Below, piece by piece: positions 1 through 7,288 of a stretch of DNA of 11,957 nucleotides. This DNA is from JBAYNS01 sp041678625 (GTDB lineage Bacteria; Patescibacteriota; Gracilibacteria; Peribacterales; Peribacteraceae): the NCBI GenBank assembly GCA_041678625.1, contig JBAYNS010000025.1, positions 1 through 11,957 of the forward strand, in the 5' to 3' direction. Positions within the stretch are counted from its first letter, which is position 1; the number at the start of each line of letters is the position of its first letter. The notes below the pieces were generated by a model, which was not told the DNA's origin, did no database searches, and worked only from the letters and a program-made list of their open reading frames with translations. Made by a program: the position numbers and the translations under genes.

Positions 1-1
1 A

Positions 2-1150
2 GAGGAAAGCGGACACATTCAGCGGGTGTTCGATATCCTCGTCGATTGCGATGGCGATGCACTTCTGTACATCGTCGATCAGGTCGGCGTCGGAGCATGC
101 CACACGAACGCTTTCAGCTGCTTCTTTCGATCGTGCATTGGAGCGCGCCAGCTGATAGATGCGCCGAAGGCAGGGGAGAAAGAAGTTCTGCGTGTTGTGG
201 ACGCCACCGTAAACCATGGATTGGCGCTTGCGTCGATGGGTTTTAATTCCGGAGATGCCTCCAGTGCCTTTCAGTCGGTCAAGGAAGGGGGGAACCTAAG
301 GTTTGTTCTTCCTACCGGTTCTCTTGGTCCACGTACCCGCTCCCTTCTTAAGGAAGTGGGCTACGTGCTCTGCGAACCAGATCGACGAGGCTACTGTGGC
401 ACGTCTGGAGGAGCGGATTTCTTCCAGCGCGATCGAAGGATGGTATCTCTACAGGTTGCCAGTACCTTCGATGCCGGAATCACGGGGAAGGATCTCGTGA
501 TTGCCAGTGGCGTAAAGGATTTACGCTCAGTGGCCGATCTTTCGTTTTCTCGGAAGACGAATAACCCGACTAGGTGGGTGCTGATCTCCAAGGAGAAGCG
601 AATTCCGGAAAACGGATGTATCCGGGTCGGCTGTGAATATCCACTGTTGGCTGAGGAATTACTCAGGCAGCGGGGTATTGCCTGCAATTTCACTACCATT
701 GCCATCGAAGGCAATGAAGAACAGGCAATTGCCGATGGTCTTTGCGACTTTGTGCTCGTGGTCACAGAAACCGGCGGTAGTATTGAACGAGCTGGCCTGA
801 GCGTCATTGAGGGGTTCGATAATCTCTTGGTTTCGACTCCTCAAATCATCGCGAAGCCCGAGCTCTGCGAAGAGAAGGAAAGGGCTTTGCAAAAGCTGTC
901 CGTTGCTCTTCAAGCAGCACTTGCTGCGGATGAGCGCGTGATGGTAAAAGCCAATGTCAAAGCGGACGTACTCAAGTCCATTATGTTACCGGCTTCAGAT
1001 GTCCCGACGGTTACACCGTTGTCATCTGGCGGCTTGGTAGCTGTGGAAGTGTGCGTTCCAAGTGCCTCTATTGCGGAGACACTTTTCATACTCCGCGAAG
1101 CCGGTGCAACGGCTATTGCCGTTCAGGATCTCAAGGGATTCCTGGAATAG
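2..1150 (+). CDS. hisG: HisI-HisG fusion: phosphoribosyl-AMP cyclohydrolase (5' partial) fused to ATP phosphoribosyltransferase, long form
   Basis: The reading frame is open from the window edge, so the 5' end is missing; a GTG at 26 lies inside the HisI domain and is not the real start. Counting the first full codon as residue 1, residues 1-43 are the C-terminal half of HisI (step 3 of histidine synthesis), with SGHIQRV, the metal-binding DCDGD at 15-19, and GACHT and SCFFR carrying Zn-ligand cysteines 33 and 40. A linker of about 54 residues follows. HisG (step 1, ATP + PRPP) runs from residue 98 (NLRFVLP) to 382, with DAGITGKD at 157-164 and a PRPP-loop region TETGGS at 255-260, which is divergent from the usual TGxTL. 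Residues about 308-382 match the ACT-like regulatory domain of long, histidine-inhibited, HisZ-independent HisG. No stop separates the domains. The only internal ATG near HisG (236-238) lacks a ribosome-binding site, so a true fusion is likelier than overlapping genes. Confidence 0.88.
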   Translation, partial: EESGHIQRVFDILVDCDGDALLYIVDQVGVGACHTNAFSCFFRSCIGARQLIDAPKAGEKEVLRVVDATVNHGLALASMGFNSGDASSAFQSVKEGGNLRFVLPTGSLGPRTRSLLKEVGYVLCEPDRRGYCGTSGGADFFQRDRRMVSLQVASTFDAGITGKDLVIASGVKDLRSVADLSFSRKTNNPTRWVLISKEKRIPENGCIRVGCEYPLLAEELLRQRGIACNFTTIAIEGNEEQAIADGLCDFVLVVTETGGSIERAGLSVIEGFDNLLVSTPQIIAKPELCEEKERALQKLSVALQAALAADERVMVKANVKADVLKSIMLPASDVPTVTPLSSGGLVAVEVCVPSASIAETLFILREAGATAIAVQDLKGFLE

Positions 1151-1170
1151 AACAACAGATTGCACCATTT

Positions 1171-1202
1171 GCCCTCAGTCATGCACGACTGGGGGCTTTT
1201 TT
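1171..1202 (+). terminator. Rho-independent terminator after hisI-hisG
   Basis: A 10-bp stem, GCCCTCAGTC paired with GACTGGGGGC (one G-T pair), encloses a six-base loop and is followed directly by six T residues. It lies 20 bases after the hisG stop, so it ends the his transcript and separates it from ribD. Confidence 0.88.
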
Positions 1203-1216
1203 GTTGAAATGACCGA

Positions 1217-1240
1217 AGCGGAGATTCATGAATCTCCGCT
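1217..1240. promoter_or_regulatory. 24-bp perfect palindrome upstream of ribD
   Basis: The half-site AGCGGAGATTCA is followed at once by its exact reverse complement, with no spacer. It lies 15 bases after the hisG terminator and ends 6 bases before the putative ribD -10 hexamer (1247-1252), covering the expected -35 position. It has no T-run after it, so it is not an ordinary terminator. A dimeric repressor operator for ribD is the simplest reading; a dispersed hairpin repeat is the alternative. Confidence 0.55.
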
Positions 1241-1246
1241 ACAGGG

Positions 1247-1252
1247 TAGAAT
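1247..1252 (+). promoter_or_regulatory. Putative -10 box of ribD (leaderless start)
   Basis: TAGAAT matches the sigma-70 -10 consensus at 5 of 6 positions. It ends six bases before the GTG start of ribD, which would place transcription initiation at or next to the start codon. No good -35 is seen; the expected position falls inside the 24-bp palindrome. Confidence 0.4.
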
Positions 1253-1258
1253 GACATT

Positions 1259-2299
1259 GTGGATCATTCCTTCTTCATCCATCGCTGTCTCACGCTTGCC
1301 GAACATGGCCGTGGCCATGTCGGAATCAACCCGCTTGTTGGAGCGGTCCTTGTGCGTCAGGAAAAGATCATTGCAGAGGCGTGGCACGAAGGCTTTGGAT
1401 TGCCTCATGCAGAACGCAGGCTCCTTGAAGCATATCAAGGAGAGATTCAGGCAGACGATGTTCTCTACGTGAATCTGGAGCCTTGTTGTCATACAGGTAA
1501 AACGCCACCGTGTACGGAGATAATTCTTAAGAGGGGAGTGAAGAACGTTGTCTATGGAATGGAGGATCCGAATTCTGAAGTACAAGGAAACGGTCTTAAG
1601 GTCTTAAGGTCTAAAGGTCTTAAGGTCATAGGCCCTGTGGAGATGGTGCAGTGCGAGTGGCTGAATCGGGGGTTTATTTCTTTGCAGAAGCAGCACAGGC
1701 CCTGGATTACGCTCAAGCGGGCACAGACTAGGGATGGTCGTATTGCCGCTGTGGACGGCTCACCGCTCACTATTACCTCACACGAACAGGACGTGTGGTC
1801 TCACACACGCCTGCGTTCCGAGCACGATGCTATCCTTGTCGGCGTGGGAACCATCGTGAGTGACAACCCGCAACTCACGGTGAGGGTGCCTGCGGACCAA
1901 AGCGCGAAGCGCGAAGGTTCGAACACAAGATTTATACAAGATAAGAACACAGAAGTTGATCAACTTTCTCCGCTTCGTATAGTTCTCGATCCGAAATTAC
2001 GTCTTCAAGAAAATGCTCAAATTCTCTCTAAAAAACTCGCGATGGGGACCGTCGTCATCGCAGGGGAAGGGTTGCAGGAGAAGAAGGAGAGAATCCGGGC
2101 ATTGGGTGCTCGCGTGTGGGAATGCGAGCTTGTGGAGAAAGCTTTTGATTGGCAGGTTCTCTGGGAGCTCCTCACAACTCCTTTGGGAGATTTTCACGGT
2201 ATCACGAGTATCCTTGTCGAAGGCGGATCAAAAACCTGGAAGGTATTCCAAGAGGCCGGGATGGTTGATGAAGAAGTAGTGTTAGTCGGAGAGAATTAA
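1259..2299 (+). CDS. ribD: RibD: bifunctional diaminohydroxyphosphoribosylaminopyrimidine deaminase / 5-amino-6-(5-phosphoribosylamino)uracil reductase, C-terminally short
   Basis: Carries out two successive steps of riboflavin synthesis. The N-terminal deaminase domain (residues 1-145) has the zinc site H50-A-E52 and PCCHTGKTPPC with C76 and C85; E52 is the expected proton shuttle. The reductase domain (about 150-346) has TLKRAQTRDGRIA, GVGTIVSDNPQLTVR and ILVEGG near its end. The GTG start at 1259 gives the usual RibD N-terminus. There is no Shine-Dalgarno sequence, but TAGAAT lies six bases upstream. Oddities: an 8-bp tandem repeat inside the deaminase domain (1593-1624); an AT-rich, polar insertion of about 25 residues before LRIVLDP; and a stop right after VDEEVVLVGEN, where RibD proteins normally continue with an APKLLG-type segment and about 50 more residues. 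The catalytic motifs remain, but loss of the last reductase elements could weaken activity. No other rib gene is in the window. Confidence 0.9.
   Translation: MDHSFFIHRCLTLAEHGRGHVGINPLVGAVLVRQEKIIAEAWHEGFGLPHAERRLLEAYQGEIQADDVLYVNLEPCCHTGKTPPCTEIILKRGVKNVVYGMEDPNSEVQGNGLKVLRSKGLKVIGPVEMVQCEWLNRGFISLQKQHRPWITLKRAQTRDGRIAAVDGSPLTITSHEQDVWSHTRLRSEHDAILVGVGTIVSDNPQLTVRVPADQSAKREGSNTRFIQDKNTEVDQLSPLRIVLDPKLRLQENAQILSKKLAMGTVVIAGEGLQEKKERIRALGARVWECELVEKAFDWQVLWELLTTPLGDFHGITSILVEGGSKTWKVFQEAGMVDEEVVLVGEN
1593..1624 (+). repeat. Tandem octamer (GTCTTAAG) x4 inside ribD
   Basis: Four consecutive 8-bp units: GTCTTAAG, GTCTTAAG, GTCTAAAG, GTCTTAAG, followed by a partial GTC. They encode the GLKVLRSKGLKV stretch of the deaminase domain. 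The period is not a multiple of three, so gain or loss of one unit would frameshift ribD; the present copy number keeps the frame open. Confidence 0.85.
2270..2299 (+). repeat. Direct repeat, copy 1: last codons of ribD
   Basis: Encodes EEVVLVGEN plus stop at the end of ribD. A close copy encoding EVVLVGE plus stop is at 2928-2951, on the far side of the NYN gene. Several of the differences between the copies are at third codon positions (GAA/GAG, GTA/GTG, TTA/TTG). Confidence 0.55.
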
Positions 2300-2332
2300 A
2301 AGCAACAGAAATGAGTATTTCATCGGCTCATA

Positions 2333-2880
2333 GTGTACGATTGTTGTGTGTTAAACTACGCATTCATTGACGGTCAGAACTTGCACAAAGGCATTCAGGA
2401 GCTGGGGTGGAATCTGGATTACCGGCGATTTCGAACGTATCTCAAGGATAAATATGCTGTCGAGAAGGCTTTCATAGTTATGGGTACGTTGCCACCAATA
2501 CAGATCTCTATACTGCTTTGCAGAGCTATGGTTATACGTTGATCTTCAAGCCGATTCTTACGTACAAAGATGGCAGAGTAAAAGGGAACTGTGATGCAGA
2601 TCTAGTGCTCAATGTCATGACCAGAATCGAAGAATTTGCACAAGCAGTTATTGTTTCAGGTGACGGAGATTTCTTTTGTTTGATCAAATACCTCAAAGAT
2701 CGTAATAAGCTGCGCATGATATTAGTCCCAGATGAAAACAATTATTCAGCACTTCTTAAGCCATTTGCTGCAGGATGGCTTGCGAGTATCAACGCTAAAC
2801 GCAAAAAACTTGAGTATATGAAAACACCCCGTAAGGACGGAACCATACGGAGTGCGTTTCGTGGTGATACAAACACATGA
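2333..2880 (+). pseudogene. NYN-domain (DUF88/LabA-like) ribonuclease, one-base frameshift
   Basis: The family has a PIN-like fold with metal-dependent RNase acidic residues. Frame 1 from GTG 2333 (or GTG 2348) gives NYAFIDGQNLHKGI with the first catalytic-type Asp (D13), and continues to FI at 2471-2476. The family sequence then resumes in the -1 frame as YGYVATNTDLYTALQSYGY from 2479, followed by LIFKP, a KGNCDADLV motif (2581-2607) and SGDGDF (2656-2673), ending at TGA 2878-2880. All expected acidic motifs survive, so a single base has been lost near 2474-2481. No slippery heptamer is visible, which argues against programmed frameshifting. Read through, it would be about 182 residues, a normal length for a stand-alone NYN protein. 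A recent pseudogene or an assembly error are both possible. The gene is bracketed by copies of the ribD 3' end. Confidence 0.82.
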
Positions 2881-2927
2881 TAGCAATGTAATGTCAATTA
2901 GTCAATACATTCCTGAAATCGCTTCAT

Positions 2928-2951
2928 GAGGTGGTGTTGGTCGGAGAATAA
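2928..2951 (+). repeat. Direct repeat, copy 2: duplicated ribD 3' end
   Basis: Reads GAG GTG GTG TTG GTC GGA GAA TAA, coding for EVVLVGE and stop. It lies 48 bases after the NYN gene and has no gene body of its own. It mirrors the end of ribD at 2270-2299. Confidence 0.55.
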
Positions 2952-2966
2952 AAAATAGGATAGTTC

Positions 2967-3638
2967 TTATTCTACTTTTCTCAGTATCTTCTGTGCCGTC
3001 TGATACATCCGGTGCCAGAGGTTCTTCTTGAGCGGTAATGCACCGGTTGCAGCGTAGCGCCCCACAGCCTCTGCAAATGTCTTCCCTTTGCGCTCCATGG
3101 CCGCCAGGGACTCTGGGCGCTTATCGACTACCAACGTAAAGATGCCCTTTCCTCCGGTGCACTTCGGCTCAAAGTGCGCCCCCAAGACCGTGCCGCCGAA
3201 GAACTCAATGGCCGCTTTGATATGGCTCGTAGTGCGCTGCATTAAGCCCTTCCAGGCACCTAGGCCCGCACCTCCTGTGAAGATGAGGAAGAAGGGCTTA
3301 GCTTTGAGCATACCGACCGAGCGCTGGTCATCCAGAGCAAAGCCGCCCATACGGTCCAAGGTATTCTTCAAGTGCGCGGGAACCGAGAAGTTCCAAATAG
3401 GACTCGCGATCACGATGCCATCCGCTTCCTTCACTGCTTCCTTCACCGTGAGGAATCCTTTTTCCTCCTTATATTCCTTGTCATAACACTCCAGCGTGAA
3501 GTGCTCAATGGAAAGGTCGCGCAGGCGTAGAGTTTCTACGGTGGCGCCTGCTGCTATTGCACCTTTGGTAAATGCGGCTGCTAACGTAGCCGCGTTACTC
3601 GGTTCATTGGTGCCGGCGATAATCATTAAAATATTCAT
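2967..3638 (-). CDS. NAD(P)H-dependent FMN reductase / flavodoxin-fold oxidoreductase
   Basis: A 223-residue cytoplasmic protein of the NADPH-dependent FMN reductase family (azoreductase/quinone reductase type). The N-terminal strand MNILMIIAGT leads into a flavin phosphate-binding loop GTNEPSN (9-15). SPIWNFSVPAHLKNTLDR (79-96) is the family's second FMN-binding loop and dimer helix, and a TGGAG segment follows. It probably moves electrons from NAD(P)H through FMN to quinones, flavin or an unknown acceptor; the substrate cannot be read from the sequence. The ATG at 3638 gives the canonical N-terminus. No Shine-Dalgarno sequence is seen; TACACT on this strand (3646-3651) ends seven bases before the ATG, compatible with a leaderless start. 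It is convergent with the NYN gene and divergent from nrdJ. Confidence 0.86.
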   Translation of the reverse strand: MNILMIIAGTNEPSNAATLAAAFTKGAIAAGATVETLRLRDLSIEHFTLECYDKEYKEEKGFLTVKEAVKEADGIVIASPIWNFSVPAHLKNTLDRMGGFALDDQRSVGMLKAKPFFLIFTGGAGLGAWKGLMQRTTSHIKAAIEFFGGTVLGAHFEPKCTGGKGIFTLVVDKRPESLAAMERKGKTFAEAVGRYAATGALPLKKNLWHRMYQTAQKILRKVE

Positions 3639-3805
3639 GGTTTGTAGTGTATGCCTATTTGCATCAGGAATGTTGTAACCGAGTCATCTCTGTCATCAGA
3701 TTCCCAGTATTGACTGATGGAAAAAATAAAGCATGGAAGCAAACATAGTATCATGCGGCTATGGAACTTTTTCCGTGCAACTGTTGTTCCTTGAGGTCTG
3801 CGTAA

Positions 3806-3821
3806 GTACCATATATCGTGT
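3806..3821 (+). promoter_or_regulatory. NrdR box 1 upstream of nrdJ
   Basis: GTACCATATATCGTGT agrees with the NrdR consensus ACACWATATATWGTGT at 12 of 16 positions. NrdR is the ATP/dATP-sensing repressor of ribonucleotide reductase genes. It is paired with a stronger box 33 bp downstream, centre to centre, close to the three-helical-turn spacing typical of NrdR box pairs. Confidence 0.75.
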
Positions 3822-3838
3822 GCGGTTGCTACCCAATG

Positions 3839-3854
3839 ACACAGTATGTAGTGT
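3839..3854 (+). promoter_or_regulatory. NrdR box 2 upstream of nrdJ
   Basis: ACACAGTATGTAGTGT agrees with the NrdR consensus at 14 of 16 positions, with both ACAC and GTGT ends intact. It ends 24 bases before the nrdJ ATG, so it would overlap the -35 region of a promoter using the TTCAAT (3865-3870) just before the start codon. Bound NrdR would block RNA polymerase. Confidence 0.85.
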
Positions 3855-3878
3855 TTTGTTTCCATTCAATTTTTACTC

Positions 3879-6800
3879 ATGAATCCTCAGACCACGCAGG
3901 TATCCTCTGATACTACTCAGGTAAAAAGTACCGCTTCTGTTCCAGCAAAAGGTCTTTCTGTTGAACGCCGCTTCACAACGCCGGGTAGTGATCCTCTGGA
4001 AGAAGTGACCTATGAGCGCCGCAAGAGCGCCATTAAAAATCCTGATGGTTCTACGGTATTCGAGATGGACGAAGCGGAAATTCCTGTGGATTGGAGTCAG
4101 ATGGCAACGGACATCATGGTGAGTAAATACTTTCGCAAGGCAGAAGTGCCGCAAACGGATGATCAGGGGAACGTGATCAAAGATGCAAAGGGCAATACCG
4201 TTACCGGACCCGAACGATCAGTAAAACAAGTCATTCGTCGCATGGCTGGGTGTTGGCGCGCATGGGGAGAGCAATATGGCTACTTTGCAACGGCGCAGGA
4301 TGCGCAGGGATTTGAGGATGAACTCAAGTACATGCTCGTACATCAGATGGCAGCGCCCAACAGTCCCCAGTGGTTCAATACCGGTTTGTACCATGCGTAT
4401 GGCATCACCGGCCCGGCACAGGGGCATTATTACTGTGATCCAAAAACAGGCGAAGTGAAAAAGAGCATGGATGCCTATACGCATCCGCAGCCGCATGCGT
4501 GTTTCATTCAGTCTGTGGCAGATGATATGGTCAATCCCGGTGGGATCATGGATTTGTGGGTGCGCGAAGCGCGTCTGTTTAAATACGGGTCCGGAACCGG
4601 AACGAACTTTTCCCGCATTCGCGGTAATGGCGAGCCGCTCTCGGGCGGCGGCGTCAGCTCCGGTCTGATGAGTTTCCTGAAAATCGGCGATCGAGCTGCA
4701 GGAGCTATCAAGTCCGGCGGAACCACCCGGCGTGCAGCCAAGATGGTAACGCTGAATTTGGATCATCCGGATATCGAAGTCTTTATCGATTGGAAGGCCA
4801 ACGAGGAAAAGAAAGTCGCAGCCATGGCGGAGGCGGGGTACACCACGGATTTCAATGGAGAGGCGTACCAAACGGTTTCCGGTCAGAATTCCAATAATTC
4901 CGTTCGGGTGCCGCATGCGTTCTTTGAACAGATAGAGAAAGACGGGGATTGGAATCTGTACTGGCGTACGGAGCAGAAGAATGCAGAAAAAGAAGGGCGT
5001 AAGCCACAGGCATGCAAGACGCTAAAAGCACGGGATCTGTGGGACAAAATCGGCTATGCCGCCTGGGTGTGTGCCGATCCCGGCGTGCAGTACGATACAA
5101 CGATCAATGATTGGCACACGTGCCCTGCGGACGGACGCATCAATGCCAGTAATCCATGCAGCGAGTACATGTTCCTGGATAACACTGCATGCAATCTGGC
5201 ATCAATCAACCTGATGAAGTTCTACGATGCGGAGCATAGTACTTTTGAAGTAGAGAAGTTTCAGCATGCAGTGCGCCTCTGGACAATCGTACTGGAAATA
5301 TCTGTGCTGATGGCACAGTTCCCCAGTGAAGACATCGCCCGTCTCAGTTTTGATTTCCGCACGCTGGGATTGGGATACGCCAACCTTGGGGCGATGCTCA
5401 TGCGCATGGGAATTCCGTATGACTCACAAAAGGGCCGTGCAATTGCTGCCGCTATTACGGCTATTCTCACTGGCGAGTCCTACGCGACATCCGCGCTGAT
5501 GGCCAAAAATCTCGGCGTATTCCGCAGTTTCAGCCGCAACCGTGAATCTATGCTCCGCGTGATTCGCAATCATCGGCGTGCTGCGTATGCTGCTCCCAAG
5601 AGCGAGTACGAAGAGCTCCATGTTCTGCCGGTGCATATTGATCAGAACCTCTGTCCGGCGGATCTTCTGGAACCAGCAAAGGAGTGCTGGGACCGGGCAT
5701 TGGCCATGGGAGAGAAGTACGGCTATCGCAATGCGCAGGTGTCCGTTATTGCGCCAACAGGAACCATCGGTCTTTTGATGGATTGTGATACCACTGGAGT
5801 TGAACCGGATTTTGCTCTGGTAAAATTTAAAAAACTTGCCGGGGGCGGATACATGAAGATTGCCAACCAATCGGTTGCCCCGGCTTTGCAGGCGCTGGGA
5901 TATTCGGATCGTGAAGTGCGCGATATCATGCGCTATGTTTTGGGAACACTTTCTCTGGAGGGTGCTCCGCATATCAACAGGCAGTCACTCAAAGAGAAAG
6001 GGTTCACGGATGAAGATATCGCCAAAATTGAGAAGAATCTTCCGCAGGTCTTTGAGATCACCTTCGTTTTCAATCGTTTTGTTCTAGGAGATGAGACCAT
6101 GGAACGTCTGGGATTCTCCAAAGAGCAGCGCGAGGATGTGTCGTTTGATCTCCTCTCGGCGCTCGGATTCACTCGTCAGCAGATTGAAGAAGCCAACACC
6201 GTCGTCTGCGGTCACATGACAGTTGAAGGCGCTCCGCTGCTCAAAGAAGAACACTTGCCAGTATTCGATTGCGCCAGTGCATGCGGCAAAGAAGGAAAGC
6301 GCACCATCGGGCCCGAAGGACACATCCGTATGATGGCTGCTGTACAGCCGTTCATTACCGGATCCATTTCCAAGACCATCAATTTGCCGCACGAGGCGAC
6401 AATAGAGGATATCAAGAACGCATATTTCTTAAGCTGGAAGCTCGGACTCAAATCTAATGCACTCTATCGCGACGGGTGCAAATTGAGTCAGCCTTTGAGT
6501 AGTCATTCCGGAAAGAAGAAAGAAACAGCAAGCAAAAGTTCTCCGCAAGAAAAAGAAATTGTTGAACGCATTGTCATCAAGGAAGTACCGCGTCGCAGAA
6601 AACTGCCTGATGAACGCATGTCGATCACACACAAATTCTCCGTTGCGGGCCACGAGGGGTATCTCCACGTTGGGCTCTACGAGGATGGCAGACCCGGAGA
6701 AATTTTCATCAAGATGAGTAAAGAGGGCTCCACGCTCTCCGGCGTGATGGATACGCTCGCCCTCAGTCTTTCCATGAATTTGCAGTATGGCGTTCCGCTG

Positions 6801-7265
6801 GAAGTGCTCTGTTCCAAGTTGGTGCGCACGCGCTTTGAGCCCATGGGCATGACCATCAACAAAGAGATTCCCATGGTCAAAAGCCTCATGGACTACCTTG
6901 GGCGCTGGCTGGCACTCAAGTTTTTGCCTAAGGAAAGGGCCATGCAATTCCACAATCGGGAACTGGTGGAATTTGCCTATGCAGAGGGAACCAAGAGTAA
7001 GGATGCATTTGCCATGCGCTTGCCGATTATCGATGAGGGCGCAGGAGCACCGGCAGTCAATTATGCGCAGACACTCGACAAAAAGAATGCTGGTGAAATC
7101 GAGGAAGCGCAGGAGGAAGTAGGCACAGTGGCATCCAAAATTGATCAGGCCAAGTTACAGGGGTTCACCGGTTCTATTTGCGGTTCCTGCGGGAGCTTGC
7201 GCGTGAAGGCAAACGGTTCGTGCGAGGTGTGTCTGGATTGCGGCGCTACTTCCGGGTGTAGTTGA
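3879..7265 (+). CDS. nrdJ: Adenosylcobalamin-dependent (class II) ribonucleoside-diphosphate reductase NrdJ
   Basis: Makes deoxyribonucleotides using a thiyl radical generated by adenosylcobalamin. At 1128 residues it is of the long NrdJ type with C-terminal extension. HACFIQSV carries C208, the N-terminal redox Cys. NPCSE (425-429) carries the radical C427 flanked by catalytic N425 and E429. NTACNLASINL carries the second redox C438, 11 residues later. PTGTIG (626-631) forms the substrate phosphate site. A TSCPD-type domain follows at about 918-1020. The C-terminus is a Cys cluster (C1101, C1104, C1115, C1118, C1121, C1127) expected to re-reduce the active site and/or bind zinc. No N-terminal ATP cone is apparent. 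Two NrdR boxes precede it. The ATG start lacks a Shine-Dalgarno sequence. No cobalamin synthesis gene or B12 riboswitch is in the window, so the cofactor may be scavenged. Confidence 0.96.
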   Translation: MNPQTTQVSSDTTQVKSTASVPAKGLSVERRFTTPGSDPLEEVTYERRKSAIKNPDGSTVFEMDEAEIPVDWSQMATDIMVSKYFRKAEVPQTDDQGNVIKDAKGNTVTGPERSVKQVIRRMAGCWRAWGEQYGYFATAQDAQGFEDELKYMLVHQMAAPNSPQWFNTGLYHAYGITGPAQGHYYCDPKTGEVKKSMDAYTHPQPHACFIQSVADDMVNPGGIMDLWVREARLFKYGSGTGTNFSRIRGNGEPLSGGGVSSGLMSFLKIGDRAAGAIKSGGTTRRAAKMVTLNLDHPDIEVFIDWKANEEKKVAAMAEAGYTTDFNGEAYQTVSGQNSNNSVRVPHAFFEQIEKDGDWNLYWRTEQKNAEKEGRKPQACKTLKARDLWDKIGYAAWVCADPGVQYDTTINDWHTCPADGRINASNPCSEYMFLDNTACNLASINLMKFYDAEHSTFEVEKFQHAVRLWTIVLEISVLMAQFPSEDIARLSFDFRTLGLGYANLGAMLMRMGIPYDSQKGRAIAAAITAILTGESYATSALMAKNLGVFRSFSRNRESMLRVIRNHRRAAYAAPKSEYEELHVLPVHIDQNLCPADLLEPAKECWDRALAMGEKYGYRNAQVSVIAPTGTIGLLMDCDTTGVEPDFALVKFKKLAGGGYMKIANQSVAPALQALGYSDREVRDIMRYVLGTLSLEGAPHINRQSLKEKGFTDEDIAKIEKNLPQVFEITFVFNRFVLGDETMERLGFSKEQREDVSFDLLSALGFTRQQIEEANTVVCGHMTVEGAPLLKEEHLPVFDCASACGKEGKRTIGPEGHIRMMAAVQPFITGSISKTINLPHEATIEDIKNAYFLSWKLGLKSNALYRDGCKLSQPLSSHSGKKKETASKSSPQEKEIVERIVIKEVPRRRKLPDERMSITHKFSVAGHEGYLHVGLYEDGRPGEIFIKMSKEGSTLSGVMDTLALSLSMNLQYGVPLEVLCSKLVRTRFEPMGMTINKEIPMVKSLMDYLGRWLALKFLPKERAMQFHNRELVEFAYAEGTKSKDAFAMRLPIIDEGAGAPAVNYAQTLDKKNAGEIEEAQEEVGTVASKIDQAKLQGFTGSICGSCGSLRVKANGSCEVCLDCGATSGCS

Positions 7266-7288
7266 ATGCTGCATGGTACCATATCCTC

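Noticed and set aside
1900..1930. GGTTCGAAC, like a tRNA T-loop
   Set aside because: No acceptor stem, D-arm or anticodon arm can be built around it; it lies inside the ribD coding insertion.
3710..3740. TTGACT as a -35 for an upstream nrdJ promoter
   Set aside because: No acceptable -10 occurs at 16-18 bases, and it lies far upstream of the NrdR boxes.
3639..3805. Cobalamin riboswitch in the divergent region before nrdJ
   Set aside because: No B12-box-like conserved core was seen, and the likely transcription start is too close to the ATG to leave room for a riboswitch leader.
4218..4916. Long antisense frames within nrdJ
   Set aside because: nrdJ is well supported by catalytic motifs over its whole length; the antisense frames have no recognisable domains.
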